Assembly: GCF_024505145.1 (NCBI RefSeq)
Contig: NZ_JANIAA010000042.1
Coordinates: 1-64,000, forward strand
Length of the DNA: 64,000 bases
Reading direction: 5' to 3'
Source of the DNA: Streptomyces rugosispiralis
GTDB lineage: Bacteria; Actinomycetota; Actinomycetes; Streptomycetales; Streptomycetaceae
Positions 54,996 through 63,717 of the stretch are shown here, one piece after another (position 1 is the stretch's first letter; every line of letters begins with the position of its first letter). A program made the position numbers and the translations under genes. A model generated the notes under the pieces. The model was not told where the DNA came from. It ran no database searches and saw only the letters and a program-made list of their open reading frames with translations.

Positions 54996-55940
54996 ATGGC
55001 TGACAACACACAGAAGATCGGTGATCTGTCCGTCTTCCCGCTCTCCCTCGGCGGGAACGTCTTCGGCTGGACCGCGAACGAGGCCGAGTCCTTCCGGGTG
55101 CTCGACGCCTACGTGGCGGCGGGCGGCAACTTCATCGACACCGCCGATGTCTACTCCGCCTGGGTACCGGGCAACGAGGGCGGCGAGTCCGAGACCATCC
55201 TCGGCAACTGGTTCGCCTCCCGCGGCAACCGTTCCGACGTCGTCCTCGCCACCAAGGTGGGCGCCGGCGTCCCGGAGCCGCGCGGACTGACCTCGTCCGC
55301 CATCAAAGCGGGCGTCGAGGAGTCCCTCCAGCGGCTGCGCACCGACTACATCGACCTCTACTACACCCACTACGACGACCCGTCGGTGCCGGTGGAGGAG
55401 ATCATCACCACCCTGGACGAACTGGTCAGGGAGGGCAAGGTCCGCGAGATCGCCGCGTCCAACGTCGGCGCGGACCGCCTGGAGGCCCAGCTGGCCTTCT
55501 CCACCCGCGAGAACCTCGCCCGTTACGTCGCCCTCCAGCCGCACTACAACCTGGTATCGCGCGACACCTTCGAGGGCGAGCTGTCCGAGGTCGCCGCCCG
55601 CCACGACCTGGCGACGATCCCGTACTACTCCCTGGCGTCCGGCTTCCTCACCGGCAAGTACCGCCCGGGCACGGCCGTCGACAGCCCCCGCTCCACGGGC
55701 GCGGCCAAGTACCTGGAGACCGAGCGCGGCCAAAAGGTCCTGGCCGCCCTGGACGACGTCGCCGCCAACCACCGCACCGAACCCGCCACGGTCGCCCTGG
55801 CCTGGCTCCTGGCCCAACCCACGGTCGCGGCCCCCCTGGCCAGCGCCAGCTCCACCGCCCAGCTCCCCGCCCTCCTGGCCTCGGTCGACCTCAAGCTGAC
55901 CCAGCCGGAACTGGACCTGCTGACGTCGGCGTCGGACTGA
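54996..55940 (+). CDS. Aldo/keto reductase
   Basis: A 314-residue TIM-barrel oxidoreductase using NADPH. The catalytic tetrad can be placed: Asp and Tyr in FIDTADVYSAW (about 48-58), Lys in VVLATKVGAG (about 85) and His in YIDLYYTHYDDP (about 124). The cofactor-binding C-terminal part AWLLAQPTVAAPLASASSTAQL is typical. Substrate unknown; most resemble the Tas/YajO-like group. There is no clear Shine-Dalgarno sequence before ATG 54996. Confidence 0.92.
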   Translation: MADNTQKIGDLSVFPLSLGGNVFGWTANEAESFRVLDAYVAAGGNFIDTADVYSAWVPGNEGGESETILGNWFASRGNRSDVVLATKVGAGVPEPRGLTSSAIKAGVEESLQRLRTDYIDLYYTHYDDPSVPVEEIITTLDELVREGKVREIAASNVGADRLEAQLAFSTRENLARYVALQPHYNLVSRDTFEGELSEVAARHDLATIPYYSLASGFLTGKYRPGTAVDSPRSTGAAKYLETERGQKVLAALDDVAANHRTEPATVALAWLLAQPTVAAPLASASSTAQLPALLASVDLKLTQPELDLLTSASD

Positions 55941-56084
55941 CCGAAAGCGGGGAGGACGTCGGGACGGGCGCCGTAAGGACTGACCGGAAGGCGGCGGGAC
56001 GGGCGCGAACCGCCCGGCGGACGGTAAGACGGCGGGCGGGCAACAAGCCCCGCCCGCCTGAGCCACCCATACGACCCGGGGCCC

Positions 56085-56384
56085 TTACCGCCGATCGGCG
56101 AGGGCCCAGGACACGAGGGCGACACCACCGGCGACGGCGAAGACGGACGGCCAGGCCCCGATCTTCTTCGCCAGCGGGTGCGACCCGGCGAACGCGGCGA
56201 CGTACGCCGCACTGAGCGCGGCGGCGGTCCCGTTCCCCGCCTTCTCCCGCCACCCCCGAGCGGCCACCGCCCCGGCGGCCGCGAGGGCAACCCCACCCAA
56301 GGGCCGCCTCTCGGTCCACCGAGCCACGCCGTACCCCCCGACCAACCCACCCGCAGCCACAACCCCCGCCGGCACTCCAGCCAT
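56085..56384 (-). CDS. Small membrane protein
   Basis: A 99-residue protein with three hydrophobic stretches (VVAAGGLVGGYGVA, VALAAAGAVAARGW, SVFAVAGGVALVSWALA). ATG 56384 is preferred because GGAGG lies seven bases upstream. I do not recognise the family; it may be an actinobacterial membrane protein of unknown role. Confidence 0.75.
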   Translation of the reverse strand: MAGVPAGVVAAGGLVGGYGVARWTERRPLGGVALAAAGAVAARGWREKAGNGTAAALSAAYVAAFAGSHPLAKKIGAWPSVFAVAGGVALVSWALADRR

Positions 56385-56459
56385 CCCGCTACCTCCCACT
56401 CCAAGGATCTCCTGGCCCCGACCCTACGCAGCAGACGCGGGGAGCCGTCGCCGACCCGT

Positions 56460-56766
56460 CAGCCTTCCTCCACGAGGCCCGCATTCACGGCCCGCGTCCA
56501 GAGACGGTCCCGCCATTCGTTGGCGTCCGGCTCGGGCTTGACGGGAGGACGGGGTTCGGGCCCGTCTCGATGAGATGCGCCAGCGTCCAGGCGACGCCAT
56601 GGCAATCGTCCGGCCCAAAGCAATCAGCCAGAGCCCTGGCCTCCTGGGTCGTGACCGGTCTGGAGATCGCATCAAGCTGCTCGACGCGCCTGTCGATCTC
56701 TTCCCCACTCGCCCCCACACCGGGAAGCGGCCCATCGGCAACGAACGCCCGCACCTCGGCTCTCAT
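56460..56766 (-). pseudogene. Frameshifted hypothetical gene
   Basis: Reading from ATG 56766 (or TTG 56802) gives MRAEVRAFVADGPLPGVGASGEEIDRRVEQLDAI ... AWTLAHLIETGP, then the frame turns to low-complexity PSSPSRTPTNGG. The other frame continues naturally as RPPVKPEPDANEWRDRLWTRAVNAGLVEEG and a stop at 56460-56462. A single-base indel near 56545 in a C/G run explains this. The restored protein would be about 100 residues; function unknown. A sequencing error is the main alternative. Confidence 0.7.
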
Positions 56767-56868
56767 CCGGGAATGATCGTCCGCAGCCCCTGCCCCGGGC
56801 AAGCGGCCTTGGTAGGGCAGTCAGATCGACGTACGCAGTAGCCGGTCAGATCTTCGCGAAAACGGACC

Positions 56869-57078
56869 TCAGTCCAGCCGCCCATCCCGCACGGCCGCCA
56901 CGAAGTCCGCCCACGCGCGATGCGAGACCCCGATCACGGGCCCACCCGGATACTTCGAGTCCCGCACGGCGGTCGAGCCTGGCCGGAATGCAGCTTCGAC
57001 GCATTCGGTGTTGCCGGCACCGCTGTAGGAGGACTTGAACCAGCTACCGTCTCTGTCGGATATGCAGGGCTCGCGCAT
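56869..57078 (-). CDS. DUF397 domain protein
   Basis: A 69-residue protein with the typical core WFKSSYSGAGNTECVEAAF and AVRDSKYPGGPVIGVSHRAWADFVAAVRDG. Such proteins occur in pairs with DUF5753 XRE regulators across Streptomyces (WhiJ/BldB-like families) and probably bind or modulate them. The ATG overlaps the stop of the upstream regulator (TGATG), so translation is coupled. Confidence 0.93.
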   Translation of the reverse strand: MREPCISDRDGSWFKSSYSGAGNTECVEAAFRPGSTAVRDSKYPGGPVIGVSHRAWADFVAAVRDGRLD

Positions 57079-57923
57079 CAGATCTCCTCACGGACGCGTT
57101 CGATGAGAGCGGAGGACGAGGCCATGTCCAGCGCCTGAGCGCGAAGGTAGTCGAACGCGACCCGGTAGCGCTCCAGTTCCTCGTCCTTCTCCATGAAGAG
57201 CGAGCCGACGTGGATATCGACGTACACGACGTCCAAAGAGGGCTCGGCGCCCCCGAGGATCACGAAGCTTCCCATGGCCGCTGAGTGGGCGCCCTTGGCG
57301 AATGGCAGCACCTGAAGCGTGATGTCAGGCGACTCGTTGGCGCGCAACAAGTGACCCAGCTGCTCCCGCATCACCTCACGCGAACCGACCACGCGCCGGA
57401 TCACCGACTCGTCGAGGATTGCCCACAGATGCGGTGGCTTCGGACGGCTCAGGATCTCCTGCCGCTTCATCCGAAGGTCGACGAGGCGCTCGATCTCTTC
57501 CGCGGACAGGCGCATCTCCGAGGCGTGCTGCACCGCTTCCGTATAGCCGCGAGTCTGCAGAAGCCCCGGCACATACAGACAGGCGAAGTGATCCTCTCGA
57601 ACCGCCTCGTCCTCCAACGTGAAGAGCAGGTTCATGCTCTCCGGCAGGGAATCCGCGAAGGAGGTCCACCACCCCTGACGCTTCGCGTCCTTGGCGAGGC
57701 CGACCACCGCCTTCCGCTCCGTCTCACTCGCCCCGTATTCACGGCACAGCGCGTCCACGATCGGCCACTTCACAGGCCCTTCCTGCGTCTCGTACCGGCT
57801 GACCGTCGCTTTCGAGACCCCGATGAGGCGGCCTGCCTCCTCCAGCGTCATCCCCTTACGGGCCCGGAGCTTGCGCATCATGACGCCGAGTTGGCGTCGA
57901 CGGGTAGTGGCCCGCGCTGGCAT
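57078..57923 (-). CDS. XRE-family regulator with DUF5753 domain
   Basis: A 281-residue regulator. The N-terminal helix-turn-helix (about 10-65: LGVMMRKLRARKGMTLEEAGRLIGVSKATVSRYE) is followed by a DUF5753 C-terminal domain (YVPGLLQTRGYTEAVQHASE, then VLPFAKGAHSAAMGSFVILG). With the DUF397 protein and the HATPase gene upstream it makes the common WhiJ-like locus that controls development or secondary metabolism. An 8-base inverted repeat at 58034-58060 in the divergent promoter is a possible binding site. Confidence 0.93.
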   Translation of the reverse strand: MPARATTRRRQLGVMMRKLRARKGMTLEEAGRLIGVSKATVSRYETQEGPVKWPIVDALCREYGASETERKAVVGLAKDAKRQGWWTSFADSLPESMNLLFTLEDEAVREDHFACLYVPGLLQTRGYTEAVQHASEMRLSAEEIERLVDLRMKRQEILSRPKPPHLWAILDESVIRRVVGSREVMREQLGHLLRANESPDITLQVLPFAKGAHSAAMGSFVILGGAEPSLDVVYVDIHVGSLFMEKDEELERYRVAFDYLRAQALDMASSSALIERVREEI

Positions 57924-58033
57924 GACGGCTACCTCTTCCTCTGGGGCTGGCGGTGAAGGACGAGGCCAGCGGTAACAAGCCTATGACCGGGCGAAGTTGG
58001 CGAACCACCGGATTCACCCTTTCGAGAACGCTT

Positions 58034-58060
58034 TGAGAAGTTACATGACGAGACTTCTCA
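58034..58060. promoter_or_regulatory. Inverted repeat in the XRE/HATPase divergent region
   Basis: TGAGAAGT (58034-58041) and ACTTCTCA (58053-58060), perfect 8-base arms 11 bases apart. It is a candidate operator for the XRE regulator. Confidence 0.55.
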
Positions 58061-58150
58061 GTGTCATACTCGCGACAGTGAGGCTACGCAGCGCAGCCGT
58101 ACGGACACGGCTGGGCGCAGCGCTGACGTGGCGCCCAAGGGAGTGTGGCC

Positions 58151-58786
58151 ATGTACCACTACGCAGTCACCGAACCCCGACCACGCCGATGTGTTCTTCC
58201 CTTCAATGCCGAAGCCCCTCAAGTGGCCGACCTGCGCCGAGCAGTGAGAGCAGAACTTGCCGCCTGGGGCATGCTGACCCTTGTCGACGAAGCACAACTG
58301 ATCGTCACCGAGCTGGCGTCGAACGTGATCAAACACGTCGGCCAGGGCACCGCAGCCACTCTCGTTCTCGATGCCGACGCGGATCAGCTACGCGTAGAAC
58401 TGCACGACATCAGCCACAAGGAGCCTCAGAGCCTCCACCCGACTTCCGAGGAAGAATCTGGCCGCGGCCTGCAACTCCTCGCAGACCTCTCAACGGCATG
58501 GGGTACGACTCGCACGGCGGTCGGTAAAGCGGTCTGGTGCGAGCTTCGTATCGTCCGGGACGAATCCCGCCGCCGAATCCAGCGTGCAACGGTCGTCATG
58601 GAGGCGTACGGTCACACGGTCGGCAGCCCGGCTGCGCGGCTTACCCGCTGCCCGGTCCTGGAAGAGTCGGTAACCAGTCTGATCTTGGACCTCCTGCACT
58701 GGCTCACTGCCCACGGCCTCGACCCCGACGATATCCTCGACCGCGCCCAGACCCACTTCGAGTCAGGTTTGAATGCGGTTGGGTAA
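58151..58786 (+). CDS. HATPase (RsbW-like) ATP-binding protein
   Basis: A protein of about 211 residues. The N-terminal GHKL ATPase domain shows the N box DEAQLIVTELASNVIKHV, a D-box-like VELHDISHKEP and the G2 box SGRGLQLLADL. The extra C-terminal part of about 80 residues (RRIQRATVVMEAYGH ... HWLTAHGLDPDDILDRAQTHFES) has no known motif. ATG 58151 is preferred (GGGAG seven bases before) over GTG 58145. It is the third member of the WhiJ-like trio and likely binds an anti-sigma or regulator partner. Confidence 0.88.
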   Translation: MYHYAVTEPRPRRCVLPFNAEAPQVADLRRAVRAELAAWGMLTLVDEAQLIVTELASNVIKHVGQGTAATLVLDADADQLRVELHDISHKEPQSLHPTSEEESGRGLQLLADLSTAWGTTRTAVGKAVWCELRIVRDESRRRIQRATVVMEAYGHTVGSPAARLTRCPVLEESVTSLILDLLHWLTAHGLDPDDILDRAQTHFESGLNAVG

Positions 58787-59035
58787 GCGGGCTTGACGCC
58801 CTACGAGTTCAGAGTACGTCCTGTGAGGTGAGCTATCCGTTTCGGAGTATCGAAGTTCAATCCACCACCGTTCCTGTTCTGTAAACAATACACGCATAGG
58901 CCGGTTACATCGGGATTCGCTCAAAGAACTCGACTTCTCGCAGGGAATTGCCGAGTGAAACTGGTGAGTTAAGTTTCGAGTAGTACTGATACCCGTCACT
59001 CAATCCACTTAGCTGAGCGCTGCGTTGTAGGGCTC

Positions 59036-59797
59036 CTACTCGACCTCGCCAGTTTCGCCGCTCTCAATCAATTGGATCACTTCTTCCGAGAGCTCACCTG
59101 CGAAGAATGCCTGGATGCGGTTACGAGATAGCTCCGACGGCGTCTTACTGGGCTTGGGCATGTTTAGAGGGTGGGACCACCATCGCCCCGGGTGCAACTC
59201 GTCCCATGGAGGTCGTCTGCTGTCCCGGCGTCGATTGGCCCCAGGGTCGTGGTTGCCGAATCCGTCAACCACGCTATTCCAGAGGGGGTGATATTGTCTG
59301 ATCATTACTCGTTCAGCGAGGCTTACGAAAGCCTCGATGGCGACCAGGTATCGGACGCGAAAGTCACCAACATCTAGGTCCCGGGCTGCCTTGATGGAGT
59401 CCTTGTGCTCCTCGATTCGATCCCATAGTGCGGTCGACTTCTTGCTCAGGTCTTCGGACCCCTTCCGAGTTCCCTTGGGTCGCGCCTGCCCTACATAGAT
59501 GGGAATTGCGCAGTCCTCTGAGTTAATTGGAGCGTACAACTCGTGCGGACCGATGTAATAGATCGCGTACACGCCAGCGCCGAAAGTGTGCGGCATCTGG
59601 TCGAGGGGCTCAGCCGGGCGTCTCAGAAGCTCTGCTTCAACACTGCGACCTAGATTATCGAGGTCGAGGGGGTTGTATGGATCGAAAGTCTGTGCCGTGG
59701 CAGCCCAAACTTTCATGTTGCGCCGCTTTTTATGCGGGCGCTTTGGGGCGACCTGCTGCTCGTCTTCCGAGGGCGGAGGCGAGGGCGGCGTCGACAA
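59036..59797 (-). CDS. Eco29kI-type GIY-YIG restriction endonuclease
   Basis: A 253-residue nuclease. GIY-YIG motifs are GVYAIYYIG (75-83) and IYVGQA (100-105). The catalytic residues follow as R127, H131 (R-x3-H), E162 and N174 (HPLWNSVVDGFGNHDPG). These match the Eco29kI arrangement, whose members cut CCGCGG, so that is the expected site, though specificity is inference. DNA here is visibly A+T-richer than the rest. It lies beside a second GIY-YIG gene and opposite a cytosine-5 methyltransferase. Confidence 0.9.
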   Translation of the reverse strand: MSTPPSPPPSEDEQQVAPKRPHKKRRNMKVWAATAQTFDPYNPLDLDNLGRSVEAELLRRPAEPLDQMPHTFGAGVYAIYYIGPHELYAPINSEDCAIPIYVGQARPKGTRKGSEDLSKKSTALWDRIEEHKDSIKAARDLDVGDFRVRYLVAIEAFVSLAERVMIRQYHPLWNSVVDGFGNHDPGANRRRDSRRPPWDELHPGRWWSHPLNMPKPSKTPSELSRNRIQAFFAGELSEEVIQLIESGETGEVE

Positions 59798-59863
59798 GGT
59801 TCCTCCGATTCACTCTTCCTAGTGTCCTGATTAGCTCATGCATGGACTTCGTACGGGCGTATA

Positions 59864-60664
59864 TCAGTCGGAGTAAATGATGTCTGCGCCCCGGTAGTAC
59901 CGCCACCCGCTTGGATAATCCTCGATCTTGGGATACATGATCACATATCCTGGCAACGCAGTGATCTGCCAACCCGAGGGGAGTGATTTCGAAATCAACA
60001 CAAGCAAATCGTGGGCGCTAATTGGAAGTTTAGGAACGGATACATATATTTCGTCGAAGTGCTTAGAACTTTCGTACCGGAAGACATATGGAAGTTGCTG
60101 CTTGACGGACTGGAGTAGTGTGCTCAGCGTGAGCGTGCCGTCTAAGGTGGCCACCTCATGGGGCAGTGCGGTGCACTCATAGTAAAGGTCGATCGGATAA
60201 TAGCGATCGAAGTGATCGTCGTCGACTTCGGTCATGTCGCGGCGCTTGCCTGGGTCGTTGTTCCCGAAGCCGTTATAGTTCCACGGGACCTCGCCCTGCT
60301 CTCTGTGCTTATTGATCAACAAGCGTTCCGGCGCTACAGCCCCGAAGTCCTCGTCGACGTACAGGCAGGTGAAGCTCATGTCCCTTATGTCGATGTTGGA
60401 ACGACCTGAGATCTTTCGGAAGTGCTTCTCTATCCGCTGAGGAAGTGAGCGGTCGGCCTTCCCGACATAGACGAGGTCGTCGTGCAAGTAGAGCTGGTAG
60501 ACGCCTGGGCGGGGGTGCAGGCTGCGAATGTTCTCAAGCGTGAGAGGCGCGGGAGTGAGACCTTCGAGGGCGTACGCCAACTGATCACCGAGCGCTTTGG
60601 TGATGCTGAGCTTGAACTCGGCGTCGTGCGCGAGTTGCGTGTCGCCGTGAGCGTGCGGCGTCAT
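59864..60664 (-). CDS. Second GIY-YIG nuclease (Eco29kI-like)
   Basis: A 266-residue protein. The GIY-YIG core is GVYQLYLHDDLVYVGKA (54-70), with R77 and H81 (again R-x3-H), E113 (APERLLINKH), N129 and the same GFGNNDPG (132-139) found in its neighbour. The C-terminal half (about 150-266) is a different, uncharacterised domain (YYPIDLYYECTALPHEVATLD ... LPSGWQITALPGYVIMYP), perhaps a target-recognition or inhibitor domain. Two such nucleases side by side with one methylase is unusual. It shares a promoter region of 115 bases with the methylase. Confidence 0.85.
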   Translation of the reverse strand: MTPHAHGDTQLAHDAEFKLSITKALGDQLAYALEGLTPAPLTLENIRSLHPRPGVYQLYLHDDLVYVGKADRSLPQRIEKHFRKISGRSNIDIRDMSFTCLYVDEDFGAVAPERLLINKHREQGEVPWNYNGFGNNDPGKRRDMTEVDDDHFDRYYPIDLYYECTALPHEVATLDGTLTLSTLLQSVKQQLPYVFRYESSKHFDEIYVSVPKLPISAHDLLVLISKSLPSGWQITALPGYVIMYPKIEDYPSGWRYYRGADIIYSD

Positions 60665-60767
60665 TGGGTGAGCCCCCTAGCCATTGTGATCAACAAGACC
60701 CTATACACGCTACTGGATCCCGAAAAGTTCTTCTGTGGCTAGATGTCGAAGGTCGCCAACTCCGCGG

Positions 60768-60773
60768 TATGCT
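60768..60773 (+). promoter_or_regulatory. -10 element TATGCT of the methyltransferase, leaderless
   Basis: TATGCT, six bases, ATG at 60780, with no ribosome site. Leaderless start lets the methylase be made first on entry to a new cell. Confidence 0.55.
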
Positions 60774-60779
60774 TTGCGC

Positions 60780-62099
60780 ATGTCTGATCTGGAAGAAGGT
60801 CGCCTCGAAGTAGGTACCTCCGTCGAGCTGTTCGCTGGCGGCGGAGGGCTCGCGATGGCCGTCCACAATGCTGGCTTCCGGCCGCTGCTGGTGAACGAGT
60901 TCCACAAGCGGGCCTGCGAGACTCTTCGTGCCAACCTGGCCGTGTCACGGGACAAGAGTGACAGGACTGTCTCAACGGGCGAGGAATGGCCACTCGTCGA
61001 AGGTGACGTGCGCGACATCCCCAGCTTCGACTTCCTCGAGGGCCGGGTCGATGTCCTCGCGGGTGGGCCGCCCTGTCAGCCGTTCAGTCTTGGCGGAGCC
61101 CATAAGGGCACGGAAGACGAGCGGAACATGTTTCCGCAGATGTTTCGGGCGATTCGAGAGATGAGACCCAAGGCAGTCATCTGCGAGAACGTCCGTGGCC
61201 TGCTACGTCCATCTTTCGAGCCGTACTTCAATTACATCCTGAATGAGATGCGCTTGCCTTTTGTTCAACGGGACGACCGGGTGAGTTGGGAGGAGCATAA
61301 TAGAATTCTTGAGAAAAGCCTCAAAGAGGGCTCGGTAGACCCGTCTCGGAGATACGAGGTGTACCCTATTGAAGTAAATGCCGCGAACTATGGTGTGCCG
61401 CAGATACGCCACCGTGTGATCATCATCGCTTTTCGGGCGGACCTTACGGTTAAATGGGAAGAGTTCCAGCCGGAAGAAGAGTACTCGGAAGCAGCGCTCA
61501 TCCACTCGATGCAGGAGGGAGGAACGTATTGGAAGCGCCATGATGATGTGGACGATCGAGTCAAGGAACAGGTCATCGATAGGCTGCCACCGATGCTCGA
61601 TGTGCCAGACGGCAAGAAGCCCTGGAGGACACTGCGCGACGCGCTCAAGGGAATCGACTGGGAAGACGGAACGCCCGCCGAGAAGCCACTACCTGAGGTA
61701 CTTGAGCATCATCTAAAGCCCAAGAGTCCAGCTGACCGGGTGGTGGGAGGTGTCCGCGATCACGTCGCCTGGCCTGGTGCACGTAAGTACGCCGGCCACA
61801 CCCCGAATGTGTTGGACAGGCCTGCGAAGACCGTGAAGGCTGGGGTGCACGGTGTGCCCGGTGGTGAGTCGGTCATGGAGCTGGATGACGATACCTTTGA
61901 CGAAGGTAAGGGTTATCGATATATGACGGTGCGCGAGACCGCGCGCGTCATGACTTTCCCAGACAGGTGGGTCCTAGAGGGGCCACGCGGCGAGAAGATG
62001 AGGCAGCTTGGAAACGCTGTCCCGGTGAAGCTGGGTGAGATCTTCGCCAGGGCCGTAGCTGCCGCGCTGGAAGACGCGTCTAAGAGGAAGCGGAAGTGA
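60780..62099 (+). CDS. DNA (cytosine-5) methyltransferase
   Basis: A 439-residue C5-methylase. Motif I is LFAGGGGLA, motif IV GGPPCQPFSLGG with nucleophile Cys99, motif VI ENVRG (136-140), motif VIII QIRHRV, motif IX/X MRQLGNAVPVKLGEIFARAVA. The length and an insertion before motif VIII fit a type II restriction methylase. It should methylate the same site as the GIY-YIG nucleases. Start ATG 60780 follows a leaderless -10. The stop overlaps the vsr-like start (GTGA). Confidence 0.95.
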   Translation: MSDLEEGRLEVGTSVELFAGGGGLAMAVHNAGFRPLLVNEFHKRACETLRANLAVSRDKSDRTVSTGEEWPLVEGDVRDIPSFDFLEGRVDVLAGGPPCQPFSLGGAHKGTEDERNMFPQMFRAIREMRPKAVICENVRGLLRPSFEPYFNYILNEMRLPFVQRDDRVSWEEHNRILEKSLKEGSVDPSRRYEVYPIEVNAANYGVPQIRHRVIIIAFRADLTVKWEEFQPEEEYSEAALIHSMQEGGTYWKRHDDVDDRVKEQVIDRLPPMLDVPDGKKPWRTLRDALKGIDWEDGTPAEKPLPEVLEHHLKPKSPADRVVGGVRDHVAWPGARKYAGHTPNVLDRPAKTVKAGVHGVPGGESVMELDDDTFDEGKGYRYMTVRETARVMTFPDRWVLEGPRGEKMRQLGNAVPVKLGEIFARAVAAALEDASKRKRK

Positions 62100-62875
62100 C
62101 TGGGGCCGCGAGTGCTCGATCTCGGCGTTGGAAGGACCGAACGCCTCCGGAACGCGCATGGAAGCCAAAGGCTGACATGAACGCTGCCGCTCGTGTGGCG
62201 GAGCAAGATCGTGCTGCTGGAGGGCAGCACAGGCGGACGGTTGACGTCGGCGAGGGGAGATTCGCACGCGCCTCGATCGCGTTGCGCGTGTACCAACGCA
62301 CGCGGCGGATTCGAGCGTATCTGCGTTGGTCGGAGGCTGGCCGAACTAGGGAACGCTATGTCGGAGAGGTGGATGGCTCCACTCGCGCTGCGAACCTGAA
62401 GCAAGCGTGGGCGGCGGCCTGGGCTCTCGAGCTTCTCTCTGAAGAGCCAGCTCCAGCAGGTTCATGGGCCTCATCACGTGAGACGCGTGCGATCATGGCT
62501 GCCAATAGGGGGCGAGACACCAGGCCGGAACTCCTTCTTCGGAGAGCATTGCACAGACGTGGTCTGCGCTATCGAGTTTCGATGAGGCCGCTACCAAAGT
62601 TGCGGCGCACAGCCGACGTAGTGTTCACCAAGGCTCAGGTCGCAGTATTCGTTGATGGCTGCTTCTGGCACGGATGTCCCGAACACCATCGACCGGCGAC
62701 CAAGCAGAACAGCGGCTTCTGGCGGCAGAAAATAGAGGGGAATCGCGCACGCGACCGGGAGACCGACCAATTGCTCCAAGAAGCTGGCTGGAGTGTGATT
62801 CGTGTGTGGGAGCACGAAGATCCCGACGAGGCGGCGGTGTGCATCACCGAGATCGTGCGATCTCGAGCCCAATGA
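62096..62875 (+). CDS. Vsr-type very-short-patch repair endonuclease with N-terminal extension
   Basis: A 259-residue protein translationally coupled to the methylase. The Vsr domain spans about 125-259: SSRETRAIMAANRGRDTRPELLLRRALHRRGLRYR, the catalytic Asp174 in RTADVVF, and the zinc/His motif FVDGCFWHGCPEHH, ending GWSVIRVWEHE. It nicks T:G mismatches left by deamination of 5-methylcytosine, as expected beside a C5-methylase. Typical Vsr is about 150 residues; here an extra N-terminal region of about 120 residues has a beta-rich stretch (RVYQRTRRIRAYLRWSEAGRTRERYVGEV), possibly DNA-binding. Confidence 0.9.
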   Translation: MTGAASARSRRWKDRTPPERAWKPKADMNAAARVAEQDRAAGGQHRRTVDVGEGRFARASIALRVYQRTRRIRAYLRWSEAGRTRERYVGEVDGSTRAANLKQAWAAAWALELLSEEPAPAGSWASSRETRAIMAANRGRDTRPELLLRRALHRRGLRYRVSMRPLPKLRRTADVVFTKAQVAVFVDGCFWHGCPEHHRPATKQNSGFWRQKIEGNRARDRETDQLLQEAGWSVIRVWEHEDPDEAAVCITEIVRSRAQ

Positions 62876-62989
62876 ACCCGACACTTGTCGCGTCCTCCGC
62901 GAACAGAGCCACCTTTTCACGGCTGCCTGCGGGCCTACGGCTCCGTCCTTTCGTTCCTACTCGCAAGGATCGTGGCTGCGTCGAATGCT

Positions 62990-63646
62990 CTTAGGGGTCC
63001 TTGCGGAAAGTTCTTGTTGTGGCACGGTGGAGTTGTACGTGGTTCCGTGCTGTGTGTTGTGTGTGTGGGGGGCACCATGACACCTGGGCCGGCTACGGGC
63101 AGCGGACCGTCTGGACTTCTCCCGCGTCGCGGTCAATGTCTCGCACGTGCAGGTCAAGCGCAGACGACGCAGCCCAAAAGCCGGTCCGAGCCCGGTTGAC
63201 CGTGCGCGGCCCGGGCTCGAAACACCACGTGCTGACCGACGCGCACGGCAACCCGCTGCGGGTGCCGCACACCGGCGGACACCGCAACGACATCACCCAG
63301 CTCCTGCCGCTGGTCGACGATCTGCCGCCGGTACGGGGCAAGCGGGGTCGGCCCCGGCGCAAGCCCCGCGAACTGTATGCCGACCGTGGCTACGACCACG
63401 ACAGCTACCGCCGCCGTCTGCGTGAGCGTGGCATCGTCCCGAAGATTGCCCGGCGTGGTCAGCCACACGGCTCGGGTCTGGGGCGGGTGCGGTGGGTTGC
63501 CGAGTCCGCCATTGCCTGGCTCCACGGCCCTCGCCGTTTACGAACCCGCTGGGAAGCCCGAGACGACATGCATGACGCCTTCCTTCAGCTCGCGCACTGC
63601 ATGACCCTCGCTCGCAAGATCCCAGCTTTTTGAAAGGGCCCCTTAG
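62990..63646 (+). mobile_element. Decayed IS5-family element
   Basis: CTTAGGGGTCCTT at 62990-63002 and its inverted partner (63634-63646) match at 11 of 13 bases and bracket a truncated transposase. At about 660 bases it is shorter than an intact IS of this family, so internal sequence is lost. Confidence 0.75.
63105..63633 (+). pseudogene. Truncated, frameshifted IS5-family transposase
   Basis: The N-terminal part is missing. From about 63108 the frame reads LDFSRVAVNVSHVQVKRRRRSPKAGPSPVDRARPG, then a one-base insertion in ggcccggg (about 63209-63215) shifts it to the other frame, which continues SKHHVLTDAHGNPLRVPHTGGHRND ... ELYADRGYDHDSYRRRLRERGIVPKIARRG ... LHGPRRLRTRWEARDDMHDAFLQLAHCM. 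The catalytic D and E of the DDE core lie in the second part. Inactive. Confidence 0.85.
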
Positions 63647-63717
63647 CGGGGGAGTTGTTCTGCGAGCGGTGCGATCGCATTGCGCTGACGTCAGTACGTT
63701 CATGCATAGTTTCAAGC

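Noticed and set aside
58787..59035. Coding gene between the HATPase and the Eco29kI-like nuclease
   Set aside because: Only short frames without motifs or a ribosome site were seen; the DNA looks like A+T-rich intergenic sequence.
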